Origin: Candidatus Omnitrophota bacterium
GTDB taxonomy: Bacteria > Omnitrophota > Koll11 > Duberdicusellales > 4484-171
Length of the DNA: 5,316 nt
Assembly (NCBI GenBank): GCA_021735115.1
Contig: JAIPHQ010000060.1
Span: forward strand, 1 to 5,316
Direction: 5' to 3'
Positions within the stretch are counted from its first letter, which is position 1; every line of letters begins with the position of its first letter. This document shows positions 1 to 5,316 of this stretch, piece by piece. Under the pieces are notes generated by a model, which was given only the letters and a program-made list of their open reading frames with translations, made no database searches and had not been told where the DNA came from. The translations under genes and the position numbers were made by a program.

Positions 1-1721
1 TCTGGCTTAAACTTATTTAACTTTTCTCTAACTTCCTCCGAAAGAGAAGGTATTTGAAAATAATCTATCTTTGCCAGCTTAACTTTATCTAAATTCTTCA
101 ATTCCTTAAGCCACGCTTTTTCTCTGCGCAAAAACCCTTCATATTTTGCAGATATTTCTATTTCAGCTCCAACATCAGGAGAGATTTTATTTTCATTTAT
201 CTGTCTTTTTACTTGTGAAAAAGTTACCCTTGGCTCCTTTAATAATTCAAACAAATTCTTTTGATTATTTGTTTTTTTAGTTTTTTTCTTTTTTAATTTA
301 TCAGTAATTTCATTTATTTTTTTCTGCTTTTTTTCTATCAGTCGATACTCTTTTTTGTCTAATAACCCTAGTTGATAACCAATTTTACCCAGCCGTAAAT
401 CAGCATTACTTTCACGCAAAGAAAGCCTAAACTCACAACGGGAAGTAAACATTCTATAAGGTTCATCAGTTCCTTTTTTTACCAAATCATCAATTAAAAC
501 TCCCATATAAGCCTGGTTTCTCTTTAAAACAAATGGCTTTTTATTTTTTAATTTTAGGGCCGCATTTATCCCAGCAATTAAACCCTGCGCAGCTGCTTCC
601 TCATATCCGGTAGTTCCATTTACTTGGCCGGCAAAAAATAATCCCGAATATTTTTCTGATTCAAGATTAGCAAAAAGCTGACGTGCTTCGATTAAACCAT
701 GCTCTATCCCATAACCTGGTCTAATGATTTTTGCTTTCTCTAAACCAGCTATTGAATGAATAAAATCTTTTTGTACCTCTAAAGGTAAAGAAGTTGAAAT
801 GCCATTGGGATAAACTTCATATGAATTTAGACCTTCAGGTTCAACAAAAATCTGATGCTTATCTTTATTAGGAAATTTTACAATCTTATCTTCAAGAGAG
901 GGGCAATATCTAACACCTCTAGATTTAATTAATCCGGTATAAAGAGGCGATAATTTTAGATTATCTTTTATTATTTTATGGGTTTTTTTGTTCGTATGCG
1001 TAATAAAACAACTAGCTCTATTTTTATTAATTTTTTCATTGGTAAACGAAAAAGGAGAAACTTCTTCTTCAGGAAGCTGTTGCTGCATTTTTTTAAAATC
1101 AATTGTCCTTTTGTCTAGGCGGGCGCAAGTTCCTGTTTTAAAATGTTTTGTTTTAAAACCTAAAGCTTTAATTGAATCAAATAATTTATCACTTGAACTT
1201 TCTGATATCCGGCCACCAGAAAAAGAATTTAAACCAATATGAATTTTGCTTTTTAGAAAAGTACCTGCAGCAATAATCACAGATTCAGCAAAAAAATCTT
1301 GGCCAAGATTAGTTTTTATGCCTAAAACTTTTCGGCCTTTGCTGATAAGTGCTTCTGCCTTTGCCTGTAAAATATCTATATTCTTATTATCTTCTAGAAA
1401 TTTCTTTGCTAATTGCGGATAAACAAACATATCAACTTGGGCTCGAGTTGCCCAAACTGCCTTACCTTTGCTTTTATTTAAGGTTCTATAACTAATGGCA
1501 CAACCATCTGTAATTTTACCAATTAAACCCCCTAAAGCATCCACTTCCCTTACCAATGCTCCTTTGGCAACTCCCCCTACCGCTGGATTACAAGAAAGTT
1601 TACCAATCGAATCAACGTCAAGGCTAACCAGCAGTACAGAACAATTCATTTGTGCGGATGCAAAAGCTGCTTCAATACCAGCGTGGCCTCCACCAACTAC
1701 AATAACATCATATTTTTCCAT
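1..1721 (-). CDS. mnmG: tRNA uridine-5-carboxymethylaminomethyl modification enzyme MnmG (GidA), C-terminus cut by window edge
   Basis: FAD-dependent enzyme that, with the GTPase MnmE, adds the (carboxymethyl)aminomethyl group to C5 of the wobble uridine in certain tRNAs, in the cytoplasm. The reading frame is open from the ATG at 1721 to the left edge: 573 residues, against a usual length of about 620-630, so only the extreme C-terminal tail is missing. Visible in order: the FAD dinucleotide-binding motif GGGHAGIEAA (residues 10-19); SCNPAVGG with conserved Cys44; KSKGKAVWATRAQ (83-95); KTGTCARLD (195-203), where the family normally has KTGTPPRLD; RYCPSLEDK with conserved Cys273 (E. coli Cys277 equivalent); EVYPNGISTSLP; and the second FAD signature GQVNGTTGYEEAAAQG (365-380). 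The C-terminal helical part, up to SLSEEVREKLNKFKP, stops just before the usual IGQASR segment. No start codon lies in frame between the tmk stop and this ATG, and the N-terminus matches the family, so the start is firm. No Shine-Dalgarno is visible; the ten bases before the ATG follow a GC-rich palindrome. It is the last visible gene of the operon. Confidence 0.97.
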   Translation of the reverse strand, partial: MEKYDVIVVGGGHAGIEAAFASAQMNCSVLLVSLDVDSIGKLSCNPAVGGVAKGALVREVDALGGLIGKITDGCAISYRTLNKSKGKAVWATRAQVDMFVYPQLAKKFLEDNKNIDILQAKAEALISKGRKVLGIKTNLGQDFFAESVIIAAGTFLKSKIHIGLNSFSGGRISESSSDKLFDSIKALGFKTKHFKTGTCARLDKRTIDFKKMQQQLPEEEVSPFSFTNEKINKNRASCFITHTNKKTHKIIKDNLKLSPLYTGLIKSRGVRYCPSLEDKIVKFPNKDKHQIFVEPEGLNSYEVYPNGISTSLPLEVQKDFIHSIAGLEKAKIIRPGYGIEHGLIEARQLFANLESEKYSGLFFAGQVNGTTGYEEAAAQGLIAGINAALKLKNKKPFVLKRNQAYMGVLIDDLVKKGTDEPYRMFTSRCEFRLSLRESNADLRLGKIGYQLGLLDKKEYRLIEKKQKKINEITDKLKKKKTKKTNNQKNLFELLKEPRVTFSQVKRQINENKISPDVGAEIEISAKYEGFLRREKAWLKELKNLDKVKLAKIDYFQIPSLSEEVREKLNKFKP

Positions 1722-1731
1722 CGGTTGATAG

Positions 1732-1759
1732 GTACGGGCACGGCATGCCGTGCCCGTAC
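1732..1759. repeat. Perfect 28-bp GC-rich palindrome between tmk and mnmG
   Basis: Two 14-base arms (GTACGGGCACGGCA and its exact complement) meet at 1745/1746 with no mismatch. The next bases out (1731 G, 1760 A) do not pair. Twenty of 28 bases are G or C, in strong contrast with the AT-rich surroundings. In RNA it would form a 12-bp stem with a CAUG loop. It begins one base after the tmk stop codon and ends ten bases before the mnmG ATG. It is not followed by a T-run in either direction, so it does not look like a classic intrinsic terminator. The composition and placement suggest a dispersed REP- or MITE-like element inserted in an operon gap. An mRNA-stabilising or attenuating hairpin is the alternative. 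The palindrome is certain; its role is inferred. Confidence 0.95.
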
Positions 1760-1760
1760 A

Positions 1761-2405
1761 TTATTTATTTATTATTGGAATTCTCTCTTTGATTAAAACT
1801 TCTTTGACTCTCTGATAAATCTGATCAAGGCTGCCTGAAGCATCAATTATTTTTATCCTCTCAGGCTCTGCTTTAGCTAATTTCAAAAATCCTGTTCTTA
1901 ACTTCTTATGAAAAGATAAGGGGCGGGATTCAATCCTGTCTGGTATTTTTAATCTCTTTAAGCCAACTTCAACAGCTACATCTAAAAATAAAGTCAAATC
2001 AGGTTTGATGCCTAAAGAAAAAATATCCACTGATTTTTTAACAATTTTTCCTAATCCCAAAGCATAACCCTGATAAACCAAAGTTGAATCATAAAAGCGG
2101 TCACAAATAATAATATCAAATTCAAATAAATTTTTCTTTAACTTTTCTTCAATCAATTGAGTCCGAGCTGCCAAATAAAGGAGCAATTCAGTGTGAAAAG
2201 AAAGTTCCATCTTTTTTTTATCTAATAAAATTTTTCTTATTTCTTCACCGATTTTTGTCGAACCTGGTTCGCGGTAAACTTGAACTTTTAATTTATTTTT
2301 TTTACAAAAATCTTCCAAAAACTTAATAACACTGCTTTTGCCACAACCCTCGAGGCCTTCAATAGTAATAAATGTTGCTTTTGATCTTTTTATTTTCTCC
2401 GCCAT
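1761..2405 (-). CDS. tmk: Thymidylate kinase (dTMP kinase)
   Basis: Phosphorylates dTMP to dTDP with ATP, the step feeding both de novo and salvage thymidine into dTTP; cytoplasmic. The 214 residues match the family's usual 200-215. Seen in order: P-loop GLEGCGKSS (17-25); REPGST (45-50, normally REPGGT), in the dTMP-binding region; LAARTQLIEE (78-87), matching the AAR-Q helix; the DRFYDSTLVYQG signature (102-113); PDLTLFLDV (135-143); and a lid with DRIE (156-159), as in the E. coli-type enzyme but a few residues shorter. About eleven residues precede the first beta strand, slightly more than in E. coli. The start ATG lies inside the end of cysS (16-base overlap) and has an AAAGGA ribosome-binding site nine bases upstream, so coupled translation is likely. 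There is no other in-frame ATG nearby. The stop is followed after one base by the GC-rich palindrome. Confidence 0.96.
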   Translation of the reverse strand: MAEKIKRSKATFITIEGLEGCGKSSVIKFLEDFCKKNKLKVQVYREPGSTKIGEEIRKILLDKKKMELSFHTELLLYLAARTQLIEEKLKKNLFEFDIIICDRFYDSTLVYQGYALGLGKIVKKSVDIFSLGIKPDLTLFLDVAVEVGLKRLKIPDRIESRPLSFHKKLRTGFLKLAKAEPERIKIIDASGSLDQIYQRVKEVLIKERIPIINK

Positions 2406-3799
2406 ATAGTTTTTTCCTTTGAGTCTTCTAAAACTATTCCTTTAGCTAAAAGCTGATTGCGAATTTGGTCTGATTTATCAAATTGTTTTTTCTTTCTATA
2501 TTGATTGCGTAAAGCTATAAACTTCTCTATTTCATCTTTGCTTATTCCAATTAACTTCTTTTTTGCAAAACTAAAACCAAAAACATCTGTTATCTGATCT
2601 AAAATTAACTTATAGCTTGCCAATTTTTTATCTTTATCTTTATTATCACTTATTAATGTTCCGTTAGCTTTATTTATTAGGTCAAATAATACCGCAAGGC
2701 CCCTTGGCATATTAAAATCATCATCCATTGCTTTAATAAATTTTTCTTTATACTCTTGATAATCACTACTTGTTTCAGAAATTAATTCTTTATTCACATT
2801 TTTCTCAGATAAATAATTATCTAACTTTTCTTTTAATATTTTAATATGTTCGTAAGCTTTTTTAGCTTCTTTTAAATTTTGCCAAGAAAAATCAACCGAA
2901 GAAGAATAGTGAGCCTGAAAGTAAAAAAGCTTTAAAACATCAGCTGGGTGCTTCTCTAAAACTTGAGAAATTTTTACAAAATTACCTAAAGATTTAGACA
3001 TTTTCTGAAGATTAATTGTTAAAAGACCATGATGCAGCCAATAGTTAGCAAAATTTTTACCAGATAAGCTTTCAGCTTGAGCTATCTCGTTTTCATGATG
3101 AGGAAAAATTAAATCTCTTCCACCCCCATGAATATCTAAGGTATCAGTATCTAAATATTTCTGACTCATCACAGAACATTCAATATGCCAACCAGGCCGG
3201 CCCTTACCCCAAGGGCTATCCCAACTAGGATTAGATTCTTTAGTTGTTTTCCAAAGAGCAAAATCAAGAGGATCTCTTTTGTTTTCATCTGATTCGATTC
3301 GTACCGCCGACCTTATATCATCTATTTTTTGTCCAGATAATTTTCCATATTGTTTAAATTTTCTCACTTCAAAATAAACTCCTGTATCAGTAATATAAGC
3401 ATAGCTTTTATCAATCAACCGTTTTATATAGTCAATCATAGCTTCAATATTTTCAGTAGCTTTTGGTTCAAAAGTAACAGTTTTTAGTTCTAGCCTCTCT
3501 AAGTCCTTTCTATATCTTTTTATATATTTATCTGATAAATCCTTCCAACTAGCTTTTAATTTATTTGCCCGATTAATAATTTTATCGTCAATATCTGTAA
3601 TATTACGAATAAAATTAACCTTATAACCTCTAAATTCTAAATAGCGGCGGATGACATCAAAGACACAAAGAGAACGAGCGTGGCCAATATGACAATCATC
3701 ATAAACAGTAACCCCGCAGGTATACATCTTAACAACCCCTTTTTGAATTGGCTCAAACTTTTGTTTCTCTTTAGTTAATGAATTATAAATTTTTATCAT
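2390..3799 (-). CDS. cysS: Cysteinyl-tRNA synthetase
   Basis: Class I aminoacyl-tRNA synthetase that attaches cysteine to tRNA-Cys using ATP; cytoplasmic and zinc-dependent. From the ATG at 3799 the protein has 469 residues, close to the E. coli enzyme's 461. With this start, the zinc ligands fall at Cys28, Cys208, His234 and Glu238 and the KMSKS loop at 266-270, nearly the E. coli numbering. The ATP-binding HIGH motif is at 37-40 (CHIGHAR). Other family blocks seen are RNITDIDDKI, GRPGWHIECS, DIHGGGRDLIFPHHENEIAQ and the C-terminal GIVLED...WRRK. An in-frame GTG at 3808 would add three residues (MTN), but that GTG is part of the Shine-Dalgarno itself, and the family N-terminus (M-[LI]-K-I-[FY]-N-[ST]-L) begins exactly at the ATG. 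The ispF stop and this ATG are separated by one base (TAATATG), and the 3' end overlaps tmk by 16 bases. Confidence 0.97.
   Translation of the reverse strand: MIKIYNSLTKEKQKFEPIQKGVVKMYTCGVTVYDDCHIGHARSLCVFDVIRRYLEFRGYKVNFIRNITDIDDKIINRANKLKASWKDLSDKYIKRYRKDLERLELKTVTFEPKATENIEAMIDYIKRLIDKSYAYITDTGVYFEVRKFKQYGKLSGQKIDDIRSAVRIESDENKRDPLDFALWKTTKESNPSWDSPWGKGRPGWHIECSVMSQKYLDTDTLDIHGGGRDLIFPHHENEIAQAESLSGKNFANYWLHHGLLTINLQKMSKSLGNFVKISQVLEKHPADVLKLFYFQAHYSSSVDFSWQNLKEAKKAYEHIKILKEKLDNYLSEKNVNKELISETSSDYQEYKEKFIKAMDDDFNMPRGLAVLFDLINKANGTLISDNKDKDKKLASYKLILDQITDVFGFSFAKKKLIGISKDEIEKFIALRNQYRKKKQFDKSDQIRNQLLAKGIVLEDSKEKTIWRRK
2415..2420 (-). promoter_or_regulatory. Ribosome-binding site of tmk
   Basis: AAAGGA on the minus strand, nine bases before the tmk ATG at 2405, within the last codons of cysS. 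It supports the overlapping start chosen for tmk. Confidence 0.7.
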
Positions 3800-3800
3800 A

Positions 3801-4277
3801 TTAGTCACCTTTTAACAAAACTACAGCTAAACAACTTATTGCATCAACCCCGCCTAAAGCTTCAGTTTTTTCTTTTGATTTTATCTTTAAATTAATATCC
3901 GGTATCTCAAAAATATCTTTCAGTGACCCAATAATATCTTTTTTATAAGATATTAATCTAGGTTTTTCAGCTACTAAAGTAACGTCAATGTTTACTATTT
4001 TATATATTTTTTTTATTTTTGCTAAAATGATTTTGGCAATTTCTTTGCTTTCTATATTTTGGTTTTTTTTATCAGAAGGAGGAAAATAGTCTCCAATATC
4101 GCCTAAACCAGCCCCACCACAGATAGCATCTGATGCCGCATGTAAAACTACATCTCCATCTGATACAGACTCAAGCCCAAATCCACAATCTACTCTAAAC
4201 CCTCCTAAAAGAAGAAAGTCCTTCTTATCTGTAAATCTATGCAGGTCATATCCTAAGCCAACTCTATATTTTTCCAT
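3801..4277 (-). CDS. ispF: 2-C-methyl-D-erythritol 2,4-cyclodiphosphate synthase
   Basis: Converts CDP-methylerythritol 2-phosphate to methylerythritol 2,4-cyclodiphosphate with release of CMP, in the MEP isoprenoid pathway; a cytoplasmic homotrimer in known members. The 158 residues are the standard length. Zinc ligands are present: Asp11 and His13 in GYDLHRF and His46 in SDGDVVLHA. GLGDIGDYFPPSD (57-69) and Glu136 (metal-binding Glu135 in E. coli) are also present. Departures from consensus: Val38 stands where most members have His (E. coli His34, in HSDGD), and the C-terminal signature TTTEKLGFTGRGEGI reads KSKEKTEALGGVDAI here, losing the Arg equivalent to E. coli Arg142 (Gly143) and changing Glu-Gly to Asp-Ala. 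The length and fold blocks are intact, so it is probably functional, but altered substrate contacts are possible. The start ATG overlaps the end of ispD by 14 bases and lacks a clear ribosome-binding site, which fits coupling to ispD translation. Confidence 0.93.
   Translation of the reverse strand: MEKYRVGLGYDLHRFTDKKDFLLLGGFRVDCGFGLESVSDGDVVLHAASDAICGGAGLGDIGDYFPPSDKKNQNIESKEIAKIILAKIKKIYKIVNIDVTLVAEKPRLISYKKDIIGSLKDIFEIPDINLKIKSKEKTEALGGVDAISCLAVVLLKGD
3805..3811 (-). promoter_or_regulatory. Strong ribosome-binding site of cysS, deciding its start
   Basis: AAGGTGA on the minus strand lies five bases before the ATG at 3799 and overlaps the end of ispF. It contains the GTG (3806-3808) that automatic calling could take as the start. 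Its good match to the 16S rRNA tail and its spacing argue for the ATG. Confidence 0.8.
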
Positions 4278-4926
4278 ATTTTTTTACTGCTCTTGCTAAA
4301 ATAATATCTTCTCTATAAGTTAATTTAAAATTTAATGAATCTCCTTCAACCAACTTTACGGTTTTACCGCTTTTTTCAATTAATTGGGCTGAATCTGTAA
4401 AATCATTTCTTTTGTACTTTTTATACAGCGCCTTAATCAAGTCTTTCTTAAACCCTTGCGGAGTCTGGATAGAATAAATATTGTTTCTATCTAAAGTTTT
4501 TTTAACTAAGCCTTCCTTTACCTGCTTTAATGTATCTTTTACTTTGATACCTGGAATCACTGCCGAATGCATTTTTAATTCCTTAATAACTTTTAGTATT
4601 ATTTGTTTTTTAACAAAAGGACGAGCGCAATCATGAATTAAAACATAATTTATCTCATCCCTTATTTTAGCTAATCCATTTGTAACTGATTGCTTTCTTG
4701 TTTTAGCCCCTTCTACTAAATTTATTCTTTCATTAGATATAAACTTTCTTACTATTTTAAAATGTTTTTTTTGCAAGACCAATATGACTTGATCAATCTG
4801 ACTAATACCCAAAAAAGTCCTAAGACTGTAGTAAAAAAGAGGCTTACCCGCTAAAAGAATATTTGCCTTAGGCTGGCCTATGCGCTTGCCAAAACCAGCA
4901 CAAACAATTACTGCTGCAACTTTCAT
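4264..4926 (-). CDS. ispD: 2-C-methyl-D-erythritol 4-phosphate cytidylyltransferase
   Basis: Joins CTP and methylerythritol 4-phosphate to give CDP-methylerythritol and pyrophosphate in the MEP isoprenoid pathway; cytoplasmic, usually a dimer. The 220 residues are slightly shorter than E. coli's 236. Seen in order: nucleotide-binding VCAGFGKRIGQPK (8-20), holding Arg15 and Lys20, the counterparts of catalytic E. coli Arg20 and Lys27; GAKTRKQSVTNGL (73-85); HDCARPFV (98-105); KVKDTLK; TLDR (Arg147, E. coli Arg157 equivalent) followed by IQTPQGF (153-159); FTDSAQLIE (176-184, normally TDDAS); and NFKLT with Lys201 (E. coli Lys213 equivalent). The loop between Arg15 and Lys20 is two residues shorter than in E. 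coli, and PKQ is replaced by PKA. The start ATG is one base after the upstream PIN/TRAM stop codon and has no strong ribosome-binding site. Pairing with ispF rules against another sugar or polyol cytidylyltransferase. Confidence 0.95.
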   Translation of the reverse strand: MKVAAVIVCAGFGKRIGQPKANILLAGKPLFYYSLRTFLGISQIDQVILVLQKKHFKIVRKFISNERINLVEGAKTRKQSVTNGLAKIRDEINYVLIHDCARPFVKKQIILKVIKELKMHSAVIPGIKVKDTLKQVKEGLVKKTLDRNNIYSIQTPQGFKKDLIKALYKKYKRNDFTDSAQLIEKSGKTVKLVEGDSLNFKLTYREDIILARAVKKYGKI

Positions 4927-4927
4927 T

Positions 4928-5316
4928 TTAACCAGCTAATTTAGTAAATATAATCCTGCCACTTGGGTTTTGTAACACTGAAGCAACTTCAACATTAATA
5001 GTTTTTCCAATCAATTTTTTGCCACCTTCAACCACTACCATAGTTCCATCTTCTAGATACCCAATTGCCTGGTTGCGTTCTTTACCTTCTTTAACTAATT
5101 TTAAATTAAAGGTATTCCCGGCTATAAGTGACGGTTTTAATGCATTAGCAAGATCATTTATATTTAATACTTTGACCCCTTGGAACTGAGCAATTCGGTT
5201 GAGGTTGTAATCTGTAGTTAATACTTTAGCACGATGATTTTGAGCTAGTTTAATAATTTTTTCATCAACAGTTTTAACTACTGCAATTTCTTCTTCAACT
5301 ACTTTAGTCTCAATAT
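4928..5316 (-). CDS. PIN/TRAM domain protein (YacL-like), N-terminal part outside the window
   Basis: The last 128 residues of a protein that runs off the right edge. The first half is the end of a PIN nuclease fold: LTTDYNLNRIA (from residue 32 of the visible part) carries the final acidic residue of the PIN active site, followed by GVKVLNINDLANALKP. The second half is a TRAM domain, a small beta-barrel thought to bind RNA, with EGKERNQAIGYLEDGTMVVVEGGKKLIGKTINVEV and a closing SVLQNPSGRIIF. This combination is typical of YacL-type proteins, which usually have N-terminal membrane helices that cannot be checked here. The precise function of the family is not established; a ribonuclease role is inferred from the PIN fold. 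The stop codon is one base from the ispD ATG. In Firmicutes yacL also precedes ispD-ispF, which agrees with this assignment. Confidence 0.9.
   Translation of the reverse strand, partial: IETKVVEEEIAVVKTVDEKIIKLAQNHRAKVLTTDYNLNRIAQFQGVKVLNINDLANALKPSLIAGNTFNLKLVKEGKERNQAIGYLEDGTMVVVEGGKKLIGKTINVEVASVLQNPSGRIIFTKLAG

Noticed and set aside
261..320. Runs of T on the plus strand (poly-A in mnmG) resembling a terminator or slippage site
   Set aside because: They encode a lysine-rich linker (KKKKTKKTNNQKN) in the C-terminal region of MnmG; the frame stays open and family similarity resumes after it, so no frameshift or stem-loop is supported.
988..1242. 84-codon open frame on the plus strand
   Set aside because: It lies wholly opposite mnmG, which matches its family along this stretch; the plus-strand translation has no recognisable domain and no ribosome-binding site. 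It is an antisense shadow.
1495..1728. 77-codon open frame on the plus strand
   Set aside because: It is opposite the highly conserved N-terminal FAD-binding part of mnmG; the Pro/Ser/Thr-rich translation is what the antisense of that region gives.
1708..1746. Tiny 12-codon minus-strand frame starting at the ATG in the centre of the palindrome and ending inside mnmG
   Set aside because: The ATG is a by-product of the palindromic GCATGC centre; there is no ribosome-binding site and the peptide is too short to judge.
1732..1775. Palindrome as a Rho-independent terminator for tmk or for plus-strand transcription
   Set aside because: On the minus strand the stem is followed by CTATCAACCG, not T-rich. 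On the plus strand the following ATTATTTATTTATTATT is only loosely T-rich and is coding sequence of tmk. No converging gene needs a terminator there.
1760..1780. Short TTTA/TTA repeats beside the palindrome as a possible origin or AT-rich unwinding element
   Set aside because: They encode the last residues of tmk (IPIINK) and contain no DnaA-box-like repeats.

Overview
The window is a compact, one-directional stretch of bacterial core genes, all read on the minus strand. In transcription order (high to low coordinates) they are the C-terminal end of a PIN/TRAM-domain protein of the YacL type, ispD, ispF, cysS, tmk, and most of mnmG (gidA), whose last C-terminal residues lie beyond the left edge. 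No RNA gene, CRISPR array, insertion sequence or phage gene is visible. No gene-free stretch exceeds 40 bases.

Organism: the DNA is AT-rich (by eye about one third GC) with lysine/isoleucine-rich proteins and standard-code stops (TAA, TAG). The MEP isoprenoid pair ispD-ispF marks a bacterium rather than a typical archaeon. The order PIN/TRAM-ispD-ispF-cysS resembles the Firmicutes yacL-ispD-ispF-...-cysS neighbourhood. The sequences diverge enough from E. coli-type enzymes, and tmk-mnmG at the end is unusual enough, that an uncultivated lineage such as Omnitrophota or a relative is plausible. This is a guess from layout and composition, not a demonstrated assignment.

Layout: 4928-5316 PIN/TRAM C-terminus; 4264-4926 ispD; 3801-4277 ispF; 2390-3799 cysS (start moved to an ATG behind a strong Shine-Dalgarno); 1761-2405 tmk; 1732-1759 a perfect 28-bp GC-rich palindrome; 1-1721 mnmG, open at its 3' end. 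Junctions are one-base gaps or 14-16 base overlaps as far as tmk, which implies one translationally coupled operon. The only real gap, 39 bases between tmk and mnmG, is almost wholly filled by the palindrome.

Together the genes supply two consecutive-but-one steps of the MEP isoprenoid pathway (IspD, IspF), charging of tRNA-Cys, dTDP supply for DNA synthesis, and tRNA wobble-uridine modification. This is a housekeeping operon. I did not find a new multi-gene system. The most notable items are the GC-rich palindrome between tmk and mnmG, and departures from family consensus in IspF and MnmG.
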